NCBI RefSeq assembly: GCF_021134715.1
Contig: NC_060017.1
Span: 7,068,001 to 7,132,000 of the forward strand
Source of the DNA: Daphnia pulex
Taxonomy: Eukaryota > Arthropoda > Branchiopoda > Diplostraca > Daphniidae
Direction: 5' to 3'
Length of the DNA stretch: 64,000 nucleotides
The notes beneath the pieces were generated by a model. The model had not been told where the DNA came from. It searched no databases and was given only the letters and a program-made list of their open reading frames with translations. The translations under genes were made by a program, and so were the position numbers. Below, in pieces: positions 13,801 through 25,109 of this stretch. Position 1 is the stretch's first letter; the number at the start of each line of letters is the position of its first letter.

Positions 13801-14037
13801 GAGGTTGATGTAGGAGGACCAGATAACGACATGTTTTCACGAGCAAGTTCGTTTGGATCACTAACTCCAGAGAGTAGACTTCCACGGAAAAGACAGGAAT
13901 TATTTCGCTTGTTAAACGATGAATGCAAAGAATTAAGACGTAAAGGGCTGGAAGATTTATCTTTTGAAGCGAATTCCAATCATCGTGTCACTCGTTGTCG
14001 TACAAAATCCCAACCACTAATGTCCGGAAAACGGTAA
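10820..14037 (+). CDS. NRF1/EWG-type DNA-binding-like protein with one C2HC zinc finger
   Basis: Eight coding exons (10820-10924, 10990-11136, 11203-11397, 11456-11674, 11738-11833, 11901-12019, 12088-12380, 12440-14037) join with consistent phases into about 923 residues. Residues about 36-110 contain WWPPDVPW followed by LTTLVRNCYNYNG. This closely parallels the WWP.D.PW ... ALRTIVKNCYKQHG part of the NRF1/Erect wing DNA-binding domain. Near residue 205-230 is one zinc finger, LCDYCGADFSSL...HEAKC, of C2HC type. The rest is long, basic and Ser/Pro-rich, typical of a disordered nuclear protein, with acidic patches such as CSSEDEVDD and SDEEDSLSD. Two related segments near the C-terminus, LSDECEELKHKGL and LNDECKELRRKGL, form an internal repeat. 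A role in transcription is inferred. It is not NRF1/EWG itself, because similarity is confined to the short segment. I do not recognise the full-length protein. Confidence 0.75.
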
Positions 14038-15012
14038 AATCTCTTCCTTTTCTACTTTATTTTTGCCTTCCTCTACGACTTCGAGCAAATGCGTGCTCTT
14101 CTCCGGAAACGTTGTTTAGTATTCAACTTCTTTCGTAATTGTGCACCCAGAATCTATGCGTATATTTTACTCGCTTCTTGTCCTTCCTATCTTTTTCATT
14201 CGATGGCATTTCTAAATCGTTTCGAATGTCATTCATTCATATTATGTTCTCAACCTGGAAGATCACTGCTTTTGTTTTATGTACATAACGACGTTACATC
14301 GCCATCCGTTTAGCTGAAGGATTCGTACCTTATTGATTTGTTGTATAAAAGTATTCTAAATTTTCGATGCGATTTACGATGTTGATGTCTCGAAACCAAC
14401 AAGCTTTGGTCGTTGTTGAGCAGAGGTACTATTGGTATCATTTTCTCCCCGTGTTTTGAACAAGTATTTTGAAAGTCGCGCAAACTCAGAAACCGAGACG
14501 TGTGATTGTAACGGTATTTTTAGTTTAAATCATAACCATTCTCTCCTTCTGGTTACTTGAAATAAATTCTTTCTTATTTCCAGTTAGGATATGATTGTTC
14601 TGTTCTGAAACCTTATAGATTTCACAATTCGGGTTTGCAAATTGGTTTTCGTTAAAAACACTGTAGCTCCCTAAATCCTTAATGTAATTTAATAACTCGT
14701 GTCTTTTGGGATCTTTGGTAAGTTAAAGATGTCATAATTCCACATTAATGTGTAAACAATGTATGAAGTTTCGAATTATCAGACGAATTCGATTATCTTG
14801 GCTGCTTCTGAAATCTGAATAAATTCTGTTAGTTAGACCAAACAAAATCGATGAAGATATTGAAAGATATTAATGATAAAATGAGCGGGTAGAGGGAGCA
14901 AAAAAAGGAATTGGTAAAATCCCTTGCTTTATCCTATTTTAACAAATTTGTGTGAAAAGAAGTGCGTATTATTTAATGGAAAAAATATTCATTGCCACCA
15001 GGTAGCGTGTCA
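14038..15012. other. 3' UTR and intergenic
   Basis: Probably the 3' UTR of the preceding gene, with AATAAA signals near 14561 and 14819, followed by the TP53RK upstream region. No coding or RNA gene seen. Confidence 0.5.
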
Positions 15013-15027
15013 ACACCAGATGGCACT
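15013..15027 (+). promoter_or_regulatory. CTCF-like site upstream of TP53RK
   Basis: ACACCAGATGGCACT matches 14 of 15 positions of CCASYAGRKGGCRSY (first base differs). It lies about 130 bp upstream of the TP53RK start codon. Motif evidence only. Confidence 0.45.
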
Positions 15028-15156
15028 GACCGCAGTCGACAGACGGATTGCTTATCTATATGTATGTTCGACAAAAACATTAAAACGTAGTCTGCTACTG
15101 CTTGTAGGATCATGCATGGTTCGTGGTAACAGAGCAAGCAATTTGAATCTTGTGAA

Positions 15157-15899
15157 ATGAATATGAAGGAGAGAAATTTCGCCTTGATTAAGCAGGGGTC
15201 CGAAGCCAAAATATATAGTGGCACTTTTCATGGAAAACCGTGCATTATCAAGGAAAGGTTTGTGAAGCGTTACAGACACCCACATCTTGACCGGGAAATT
15301 TCAACTCAAAGACTAAAAAGCGAAGTCCGCTCACTTGTTCGTTGTCGCCTAGCAGGTAATGTTTTAAAGAATTAACTATAGTTTTCTATTAAGTAATATC
15401 ATAGTAATCATCACAACTAATTGTTTGATTAGGTGTCCATGCTCCAACTGTGTATTGTGTTAACGTGGAGCTAAATCATATAATGATGGAGCACATTACT
15501 GATGGTGTGACAGTTAAAGACTTCATTAAGGATCCTGTGAATCAAAATAGTCTTGAGACATTGGTTTCTACAATTGGAAGTACAATTGGTTTGTTGCATT
15601 CCCAGAACATCATCCATGGGGATTTAACTACTTCTAATATGCTGATTCGAGGTGGTGATATTTCTAAAATCACAGTAATTGATTTTGGTCTCAGCTTCAT
15701 TGACCATTCTCCAGAAGATAAGGGAGTTGATCTGTATGTTCTTGAAAGAGCTATGCTAAGTACTCACCCTAACTCTGAAAATTTATTTGAAATAATTCTT
15801 AAGTATTATGCAAAGACAAATAAGAAAGATGGAAAAGAAACTCTAAAAAAACTTGATGAAATTCGTCTTCGTGGTAGAAAGCGTTCGATGGCTGGATAA
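15157..15899 (+). CDS. TP53RK: TP53-regulating kinase / Bud32, KEOPS complex subunit
   Basis: Small atypical kinase/ATPase of the KEOPS complex, which makes the t6A modification on tRNAs. Two exons (15157-15355 and 15433-15899) give 221 residues, normal for the minimal Bud32 fold. Seen: the nucleotide loop QGSEAKIY, the lysine in CIIKERF, the family signature KRYRHPHLD..I, RLKSE for the C-helix, the catalytic loop IIHGDLTTSNM and metal-binding DFGLS. The C-terminus is RLRGRKRSMAG; the conserved basic tail is needed for KEOPS activity in the family. Start chosen at the ATG of MNMKERNFALIKQG, just ahead of the first beta strand; the second Met two codons later is an alternative. An AATAAA at about 15966 is a likely polyadenylation signal, and the gene converges on the DHRS4-like gene with under 150 bp between stop codons. 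Confidence 0.95.
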
Positions 15900-16027
15900 A
15901 CGACGAGATCTCGAAATAAAATGCCACAGGATCAGAATTAATGTTTTGTATTTGTTACTTATTATAATAAATCTCTGCATTAATTTGATAAATTTTGAGC
16001 CCAAATTGTGTCATCACATTCTATATT

Positions 16028-17285
16028 TTACAGCCTAGACTGAGCTCCACCAGCAGCAACAATATTTTCTCCAGTTATAAAGGAAGCATCATCTGAGCAT
16101 AAAAACGAAGCCAATCCACCCATGTCGTCTGGTTGTCCAATCCTGAATTTTGTTAACTCTTGTAAATGAATTGAATATAGCTAAAAATGTACAGGCAAAA
16201 TATCGTACCTTTGCAGGGGTATGCCTTCCAGGACTTTGTTGCGCACATCGTCATTGTCTACCAACTATCGGGAAAAAATGTAAATAGTTAGCTATAACAC
16301 CGCTTTCGTAAGGAATTATTTAATGTGGTAATGATACCATTGCGCTGAATTTTGTTTGGATTACGCCAGGAGCAATGCAATTCACGCGAATGCCACTATG
16401 TCCTACTTCTTGGGCCAGCACCTTTGTTAATCCCAGTAGAGCTGTTTTACTTACAGAGTAAGCTCCTAGAGCCTTTGAAGGTAAGATATCACAAATAAAT
16501 TTTGGTATTAGTAAAAATCCAATCAATGATAATAAGATATGCTGTTTACAGAAAATGGTTGAAACCCAGCAATTGAAGAAATAAATATTATAGAACCTCT
16601 CCCTCTCTTTTCCATATGTGGAACAGCAGATTTGGCAAGTAAAAATGCTGTTTTGACATTAATATCAAAAATTTTATCCCAGGCATCTTCAGGGCACTGT
16701 TTAAAAAGAGTAATTAAGTTTATACTTAGTTGCTAAGTTGTGTATAAACCTGATTTAACTTACACTCAATACTGGTCCAAATACAGGATTTACTGCAGCA
16801 TTACTTATCAAAATATCCAATCCTCCAAACTTAGAAACAGTCTGTATAAATAGGAAAATAATTACATAAATGAATGAAATGTGATAACAACTTTTAACTT
16901 ATTTCAAAGTACATCTTCTATCAGTTTTTCCCTATCTTCTTTCAATCCAACATGGCAAACCATGCCAGTAACAGTTAGTCCTTCTGTTTTAAGTTTTGCT
17001 ACAGCAGCATCAACATTTTTCTGTTTTCTACTGCTTACAACAACTTGTGCTCCGTCTGAAGCTAGTCGCTTGGCGACAGCAAACCCAATTCTAAAAACAA
17101 AAATGGTAATTCAGATTAACGCTGATAAAAGGTTATAGATGTTATTGTTATTATACTCACCCATCCGTTGACGCAGTAACAATTGCAATTCTTCCATCTA
17201 ATTTTTTGGCGGTCGAACTCATTTTCAATGTCGTCGTAGTAAAAAGAAAGCGTCTAGTTAGCAGGCCAGCACTTTTCAGTATCAT
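16028..17285 (-). CDS. DHRS4: Dehydrogenase/reductase SDR family member 4-like
   Basis: NADP(H)-dependent short-chain dehydrogenase/reductase, in its family a peroxisomal carbonyl/retinal reductase. Seen: cofactor motif region [26 protein letters not shown], the structural ISNAAVNP, catalytic YSVSK with the upstream Ser in FISSIAG, and [13 protein letters not shown]. The protein ends in SRL, a type-1 peroxisomal targeting signal identical to that of mammalian DHRS4. Several introns of 60-100 bp split the frame. Two starts are possible. ATG 17222 gives [13 protein letters not shown] 17285 is in frame 21 codons upstream and adds a basic, Ser/Thr/Leu-rich leader ([15 protein letters not shown]...) resembling a mitochondrial presequence. 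I report the longer form because the frame is open and the leader is plausible. Confidence 0.92.
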
Positions 17286-17669
17286 AACGATAACAACAGA
17301 TATAGCAATATATATATAGCAATATCTTCTCAATCAGCCAAAACAAGTGTATGGACTTTTATCCGAATGACAACACTGACAAGAGCTGTCAATTTCAAGT
17401 GGGAGGAGCTTACGAAATTTTACATTCAGTAGCCAATCATGAATGCTAGTACTTGGCTTATTTATCACACCTGAAAATTAAAATGTCGACAGGAACTAGT
17501 TTTATACTGATAGTTTTGTATATTGGCTAATTAATCTCATTAGAGTTTTCAAGAAAAAGAAGTTAATTTTACAATGAATTTTAAATTCAGTTAACCAAAA
17601 CTATACAAAAGGAATCGTTTATGTTCTTTCCTGTCACGAATCAAAACAATTTCACAGCAAGCATCAAAA
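17286..17669. other. Short intergenic gap between LSM1 and DHRS4
   Basis: AT-rich stretch downstream of LSM1 and upstream of the DHRS4-like gene (both minus strand), presumably the DHRS4 promoter. No gene and no distinctive element seen. Confidence 0.5.
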
Positions 17670-18205
17670 CTAAAAAGCATCATCATGAGTGTAATCTGCA
17701 ACAGTTGACTGAAGTCCTAGTTCTTTAAGTCTCTTCAATCTAATTTTCTCCTTTGCTTGCTTCTCATCTTGCTCCAACCTTTGGGCTTCAAGGATCTCCT
17801 CTACACCAACTTGCTTAAGGGGGATTCTTTCTTCTTTCTCCAAATCCTGAATTCAGAAAAGGGACTGTTATAATGTCTGCAATCACAATCTGTCAAAATT
17901 TAACATTACGATTTCTCCCAAAAGAGCAACATTTTCTCCTCTGACAATAAATACTCCTCGTGGAATGTCACCATACTCTTTACCAACATGAATCCTCTCA
18001 ATAGTTCGATGCAAAACCAAGTTAGCAAATTGATCAACACTACGGAGGTATCCTATCAAAGTTCGGCCATCACGTAGAACGACTATAACCTTTTCTAAAA
18101 ATAATCAAGCATTAGTTCATGACATCTACATGGTTCAATTCAGAAAAATTTACTGTCTAAATCTTCAAGAAGAGTCGCCGTCCCCGGTAATGAAGCGACA
18201 TTCAT
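17670..18205 (-). CDS. LSM1: U6 snRNA-associated Sm-like protein LSm1
   Basis: Subunit that defines the cytoplasmic LSm1-7 ring, which binds oligoadenylated mRNA 3' ends and promotes decapping in P-bodies. Three exons. Exon 1 begins at ATG 18205 ([17 protein letters not shown]). Exon 2 carries Sm1 and Sm2 motifs: [24 protein letters not shown], seen in overlapping parts, then [19 protein letters not shown]. Exon 3 gives [13 protein letters not shown] and a charged helical tail ([15 protein letters not shown]). The sequence follows human LSM1 almost residue for residue in the Sm fold; the tail ends in a short acidic DYTHDDAF before TAG. Length is about 135 residues, usual for LSM1. Confidence 0.95.
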
Positions 18206-18700
18206 TTTCGAAATTTCATCAGCCTATAAAACAAAACTCGTGCTTTTAGTGCAGTTGGGTCAAGAGTGCATGCGTACGCGTTTCTCAAATCGTCTGCAAT
18301 CGTCTACGAATTTTAAATTGTAGATGTAGAAGCCTTGAAAATTGAGTCATGCAGCCAGTGACCCCTAGGCCAACGTTGAATTGATTGCGTTTCCATGATA
18401 TTATTCGAATTCCTTTTTTTAAATATTAATCGACCTTTTAAAATCCCGGAAGTAAATTCTTTTCAATATTTTTTAAAAGAACCAAAGAAAGAACGTTTAA
18501 TTTGCAAGAGCGTGAAGTAGGGATGTTGTTTAGCACTCATGTTTACACATTTCTGATAGTTTCGTCTGCAGGTAAATTTGAAACGATAGAGACGAAATCA
18601 CGAAAGTTGCAAAGTTCACTGAAGAAAAATGATTTAGTCTACAATATATGTGCAATTTTTGCATGCTATATTTTAAAAAAGAAAAGTATTCAAATCTAAA
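18206..18700. promoter_or_regulatory. Divergent promoter region LSM1 / PIGO
   Basis: Under 500 bp separate the start codons of LSM1 (-) and PIGO (+), so both promoters must lie here. No TATA box at a convincing distance was picked out. Confidence 0.5.
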
Positions 18701-21619
18701 ATGAAAAAAAGAAATTTGCTTGTTTTTTCCTGGCTCATTTTGTTGTATGCAAATGGGGTGATGTACTTTCTTCAAGGGTTTTTGTTAACTCGCCGAGAAA
18801 TTCATCTAAAGTCCGCAGCGTTTGACGGTGTTTCTTGTTGTTTGGAATCAAAATACGAGAAAATCATCATTCTTATCATTGATGCTCTTCGCTATGACTT
18901 TCTTGTTTACAACAATTCCACAAACAAGAGTAGTATACCAATCTACCAAAATAATCTTCCTGTTGTGGAAAAGTTATTGAAGGATAATCATGGTGTGCTG
19001 TATCAGGTATGTTTACAAAATAAGCATTAGGGGATAGATGAATGAGTTCTAATCTAATTTTGTGTACAGTTTGTTGCAGATCCTCCCACTTCTACAATGC
19101 AACGTTTAAAGGGCATTACCACTGGATCTTTACCTACTTTTATTGATGTTGGGAGCAATTTTGCAAGTGATGAGCTCAAAGAAGACAATATCCTCAGTCA
19201 GATTACTTCGTCAGGATTAAATATTACATTTATGGGTGACGACACTTGGTTGCAGTTGTTCCCAAGGTCTTTTCAACGTGCATTTCCTTTCCCATCCTTT
19301 GACGTGTGGGACATTCATACTGTTGACCGAGGAGTGGAACAACACTTGGTGCCAGAAATGATGAAACCCGATTGGAATTTACTGATTGCCCACTGTCTAG
19401 GAGTTGACCACACTGGTCACCGTTACGGTCCAGAGCATCCTGTCATGCCCCTCAAGTTAAAGGAGATGAACTCTTTAATCGAAAAAATCGTAAGCAACAT
19501 GAATCCTCAAACACTACTCCTAGTCATGGGTGACCACGGAATGACACGAAGCGGTGATCACGGTGGTGACAGTCCAGATGAAGTCAACGCCGGTTTTTTT
19601 GCATACAGCCCAGGATGGAATATCAAATTCAACACCTCCAGGAAAACATCAATCAACCAAGTGGATCTTGTACCAACCCTGTCAGTACTGCTGGGCATAC
19701 CAATTCCGTATTCAAATTTAGGTTCTGTAATATTAGACCTTGTTTTTCCCGAGCAGCTGTGGAGAGAAACTCACCCCAGTGAAGAGCACATTATGAAAAT
19801 AGCACAGTCATATTTCTCCGAAGCTCTTTATTTGAATACCAAGCAAATCTGGCGTTATTTGGAAACCTATAGCCGTGATTCGTCATTTCCGAAGAAAGAA
19901 TTCGAACATCTCAGCAGTCAGTTTGACCGTGCTGTCCATCTTTTCGAACGGTTACAAATGAAACAGTGTTCCAATTCGTGTACCTCCGATTCAAGTTGTT
20001 GCGCTCCGGACGAAAAACTCGAAGAATTCATTCAAGCAGCGCAGATTTTCCTCACTGAAGCTAAAGAAATATGCCGTTCCATGTGGGCTCGTTTCGATCT
20101 AACGTCCATTTCCATTGGATTGACAATTTTTACTTGCTCACTGTTTCTACATGCGAATTTTCTCATCGAATCCGAATTGAATTGGATGAAACCTGTCAAA
20201 TATTTCGGTATCATTGGAGCCTTCCTCTCCATCTTAGTGCACAGTTGGTCTTCTGTGTTGACTCTTGGATTAAGTTTAACACCAGTGTTCGTTTATTTGG
20301 TTGGGACTATGCGGAAGATTCGACTTCAGCAGTTGTTTAAATTTGCTTATCTCGCCCCATTTGTCATGGCTGCTTCCTACACTTCAAACAGTTTCGTTGT
20401 TGAAGAACCCTACGTCGTTCACTACCTGGCACAATCATTCATCTGGATTCCGATGTTCTTCAGACGCCAAACGAAAAATCGTCAGTGGATACTTCGGATT
20501 GCATTGAGTTTGACAACTCGATTAGGATTGGCTTTTTTTCGCTGCCGTGAAGAACAGTTTCCTACTTGTGAAGCCCACAGCCTTCACAGGAGCCTCAATA
20601 GTCTTTCTGGAACTAACTGGATAGTCTTTGCAAGAGTGTCTACAGCTTTAGTGTCCTGCATTGCTTTTTATCTACTCTACAAACGATACCTTCCGTTTGA
20701 CCGCAAAAACCTATTTATCGTCATGATCGTCTGGTGCTATTGGATTTTACAAAGTGCGTGTTTTCTGACCGACAGTGACACAATTGGACTCGTGTACCTT
20801 CCAAGATTGTTCTACATTGTGTTTATCGTAAAACTTTGCCATGATATTTATACGTTTTTATTCGATAATGAACTGGGTAAGATGTCAAACTATCGCAAAA
20901 AGATATCTCATCTGGTCATTCTACTGTCAACGCTGGCCATTTTGTTAGCTGGTGATGGCCTGGCCCCAGGTATTATTCTGGCACTGGCCAATCTTGTACT
21001 ATTCTCTCAACTCTTCACCGGAGAAAGTAATTGCGGAGAGATGTGGCCTCTTTATGGACTTTTGTCATTGCATGGTTTCTTTGCTGGTGGACATCATACT
21101 AGCCTCGCTAACATTCCATGGTAAAAATATTATATAATATCAATTATAGTAACTTTTTCCACCTATTTAATTATTTTTTGGGTTAAAGGGAAACTGCTTT
21201 TGTGGGTTTATCCCACTCCGATAGCCAAAGTGAATGGGCTAACGTGCTGCCAGTTTTGTTTGTCAGTTATAGCACGGCGTTTTCTATGCTCCTACACGCC
21301 ATGTCCGTCCCGATCGTGTCACTTTCGAACGTGACACGAAAGAACAAAGACTCGCAAATGTTATTAGTTAATGGCTGGCTACACTTTTTGTTTTTCCATG
21401 CTGTGCGCGTGAGTAGGAAAACGAAGATTAAATGAAAGTTCTAATACTACTTAATTTTATATTTAGTTGTTTGGCTGTATGGGCGCTGCAGCATTACACC
21501 GCCGCCACCTGATGGTTTGGAAAATTTTTGCTCCGCGACTTCTCTACGAGCTACTTTTCGCTGTTTACACTTCGTTGGGGATTGTTGCATCTTTATTCCT
21601 TTTTCAGGCAACGATGTAA
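18701..21619 (+). CDS. PIGO: GPI ethanolamine phosphate transferase 3
   Basis: ER membrane enzyme that adds the ethanolamine phosphate to the third mannose of the GPI anchor. This is the bridge later joined to the target protein. Four exons (18701-19006, 19070-21120, 21189-21408, 21467-21619) give about 909 residues. Seen: N-terminal signal anchor (LLVFSWLILLY), the alkaline-phosphatase-type core with IIDALRYDF, DPPTSTMQRLKGITTGSLP, LIAHCLGVDHTGHRYGP and MGDHGMTRSGDHGG. Together these hold the metal ligands and the catalytic Thr region. After residue about 440 comes a long multi-span membrane half. The ATG at 18701 is the first codon ahead of the signal anchor. Convergent with ornithine aminotransferase, stop codons about 215 bp apart. 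Confidence 0.95.
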
Positions 21620-21834
21620 ATATATTTCGTTCTTATCATTTTCAACCCGAGACAATCGATCAAAAGACAAAAAGTATTCAAAGAGGGAAATAATCAATTG
21701 AGGGATTGTCCGTTGCCGGCTTTTATAAAGGGAAACGATTACAACAGAAAGGAAGCCCTTAGAGAGAAAAAAAAAAACATTATTGAATGGAAGAATTTAT
21801 GAAAAGCTTAATCATTTTTTCTTTCTTTCTTTTT

Positions 21835-23609
21835 TCACTTGACATAGGAGTGAATAACTTTGCGGATGATGGATACACATTCCAGCATTTCCTTTTCATT
21901 GATGACCAGTGGTGGAGCAAAACGAATAATGTCACCGTGGGTTGGCTTGGCGAGCAGTCCTTCGTTACGCAGCCTCAGACAAACCTCCCACGCGTCAAAT
22001 TCTTGAGAATAATAAATTTTATTTAGTAATCGGTAACTTGGGCATGATAAATGAATTTGGTTATTACCTGGCTGGATAACGATAGCATCTAACAATCCTT
22101 TTCCACGCACTAGTTTGATGACTGAGCTAGGAAGTTCCCTCATTTCATCTCGCAGGATCTTTCCAAGTTTTTCCGCATTATCCGCCAACTTTTCTTCCTC
22201 GAGTACCTGTAATCAGCAATTTTTGTTTGATTAAGACATCAGCGAAAGGCCCAAACTTTGAGAGAATGCTGATTTGTTTACTTGCAATGCTGCCATAGCC
22301 ACTTTACAAGCCAGAGGATTGCCACCAAATGTTGATCCATGTTCGCCTGGCTTGATGGTTAACATTACTTCGTCGTTGGCGAGAGCAGCAGCCACAGGAA
22401 GAACACCACCGGAAAGAGCTTTACCGAGAACCAGAATGTCAGGCTTAACATTTTCGTGATCAACAGCCAGACGTTTGCCAGTCCGACCCAATCCTGTTTG
22501 CACTTCATCAGCAATCCACAGTACGTTGTTTTTAGTGCACAATTCTCTCACGCTCTATTTTAAATCGTCAAGTCATTAACGAATTTGCGCTATAATTTAA
22601 GGTGGTGTGATTCTCTTACCCTGAGATAACCCGGATCTGGAACGACTACTCCAGCCTCGCCCTGAATAGGCTCCATCATGAACGCGCAAACGGTAGGGTC
22701 TTCCAAAGCAGTCTGTTATTAGCAAATGAAAAATAGAACGGAGAATAATGGCAACTCTAGAGTAATAATCAAAACATAATCATGACGGTAGATACCTTCA
22801 GGGTGGCCACATCGTTGTAAGGAATGATTACGTAGCCAGGCATGTAAGGGCCGAATCCGGCATAGCTAGAAGGATCAGTGGAGCTCGAAATGGCGGCCAT
22901 CGTTCGACCCCAAAAATTGCCTTCGACGAAAACAATCTTTGCTTGGTTGTCCGGAATCTTTTTGACAGTATAACCCCACTTGCGAGCCAATTTGCAAGCC
23001 GTTTCGCCACCCTCAACTCCGGTGTTCATTGGTAGGACTTTGTCATATCCAAATAGCTTGGTAACATATTCCTCGTATTCTCCTAGTACATCAGAATAGA
23101 AAGCCCTCGAAGTTCTAACAGAGAAAGAATTTGCGAATAATTTAAGACCCGTACGTTATATGGCATGCGAAAAATGTAATTTAATTACTTACAACGTCAA
23201 TACGTCAGCTTGTTGATGCAAGGCTTTGATGATACGTGGATGACAATGGCCCTGATTGACGGCTGAATAAGCGCTTAAAAAGTCGTAGTAGACGCGTCCT
23301 TCGACATCCCAAACTCGCACTCCTAAATTGAACTACCCAATTCAACAATCATGGAGACAACAATTTATCATTGCAAATGTTTAACCGACCTTCGCCTCGA
23401 CAGAGGGCTACGGGCAAGGGATGATAATTGTGGGCACCGTACTTATCCTCTCGTTTGAAAATGGCCTCTGATGCAGCTCCCATAGAGGCGGACAAATCTT
23501 CAGCTGTGGCCGCCGATACTTTCGTCGCCTTTGTACGAACTAACGAAGCCCTCCAGCCGTTGATAATTCCGGCCATTGGCCGAATGGTCTTGTTCATCGA
23601 CGTAGCCAT
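21835..23609 (-). CDS. OAT: Ornithine aminotransferase, mitochondrial
   Basis: PLP enzyme converting ornithine plus 2-oxoglutarate to glutamate semialdehyde plus glutamate. Exon 1 from ATG 23609 gives a basic mitochondrial presequence ([14 protein letters not shown]...) and then [13 protein letters not shown]. Further exons give [99 protein letters not shown] and [14 protein letters not shown]; the Lys here is the Schiff-base lysine. These are followed by [10 protein letters not shown] and [17 protein letters not shown]. All are family landmarks in order. Seven or so introns are short. The open frame through 22010-22075 (after IVIQP) is intronic: the splice restores [17 protein letters not shown]. 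Confidence 0.96.
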
Positions 23610-25109
23610 TTCTTTTCAAATCCTTAATTAATTGCAACAGTTAAGAAAAAAAAAATTATTATATTTGTGTAGACGTGTACAAACATAAAAATAATAACCT
23701 GAAACAAAATTTGCATTATGTCTGTATAGTTAGGCTAGGGAATTCAATCACGCTCGAAAACAAAGAGAGACGTATTCGCATCACGCCATACTACTCTCAA
23801 TGCATACGCATTTCTTCTCTACTGAGTAGTGTCAGATTACGATTTTCATGCTCTTGGTCGAAAACAGTATTCAAGGTCGGAAGTTATTTTCATTCGGGAG
23901 TTCACATCTCTACTGCGTCGGCGTGAAGCATCGCTATCATTTTCTCTACTAGTCGTCCTTCACTATCTCGTAATTTTAAATATTCACAATGTGATTACTG
24001 CAAGTCTCAGGGCAATGTTTATCGTTAAATCAAGGGCAACACTTCCGGATTTGAATAAAAACTGTTGAATAACCAAGAAAAAAACCCTAAGCTTGTCACA
24101 ATTGACATCGATCGGTTGTGCAGTCGTCCCATTTTCAACGCCTCTTATTGAACCAACAGATTGCCACTTAGAGTAAAAATCAGTCGAGAATAGGAGATGG
24201 AAATTCCCGCAATAAAGTATCAGTGTTGCGTCAGACCCTGTTTTCCGAGCTATTTTCTATAAGACATAACGGGAGTGCAAAACTGTAGAGCAGAAAGCAG
24301 TTCTACTTACGAGAGATTATTTACAGTGCAGTGGAGCAGTCGTCTCAGGTGGCACGAGTGTCCCGGAGGCTGTCGCGAGGTAGAATGTCCGTATTCCTAG
24401 CGAAACTCGGTCACTACATTGGACGATTGGCGCATATCCAATGGCTTCTGTGGGTTTCCATCACTTACAACTCTGCCGTTAGATGTCACGTTGTGTTTAA
24501 TTTGCATTGGTTTTGATCAAATTTCAAATTTACACATTTTATTAACATATATCTGAATATTTGCAGTGTCGCAGTGCACATTATTTATCTGGTATTGTAA
24601 ATCCAAATGATTGTAATCCTTAATATCTTCCAGTATTATCTAATCTACAAAAATTTAATCAGTCTATTTATTCAGTTCGAAAGTAAAAAAAGAAGAAGTT
24701 TAATCGCAGTGAATTGCTCGGGTTTTCAACAACATGTACGTAAGTTATACGTAAATGTTTGAAAAGGTAAGAAGATAATTTTTCTTTTAACCCAAGTTAA
24801 ATTTCCCCTTATCGAAATCCTCATCTCAAACTGTGCCCAGGGAAAAGAGGTCAATAACTAAAGGTTGGCGTCCCCCCTCTCTCCATGTGTCATCGACTCT
24901 TTTAAAAAAGAATAGCACACACCTCCAGGAAGGCTATGTTTTTATGGCCGTCAAGATCTAATCGACATTTAAAAGAATAGAAGAGATGCGTGTTTTCATT
25001 GAAAAACAACTTAAAGCGACCTTGGCAACAAAGAAAGTTTATTTCGTCTATATTCAGCTTCGGAAATCTCAAAGTCAACAAGTTGTGTCCATTCAAATCA
25101 CAAAGATAT
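23610..25109. other. Intergenic, OAT upstream region
   Basis: About 1.5 kb between the OAT start and the HPDL stop, both minus strand. Short frames exist (for example from about 24385) but they lack domain similarity, and the longer version there relies on a non-ATG start. No RNA gene seen. Confidence 0.55.

Noticed and set aside
24331-24516. 61-codon ORF MEQSSQ...
   Set aside because: Its first codon is GTG rather than ATG, and neither it nor the shorter ATG form has recognisable similarity.
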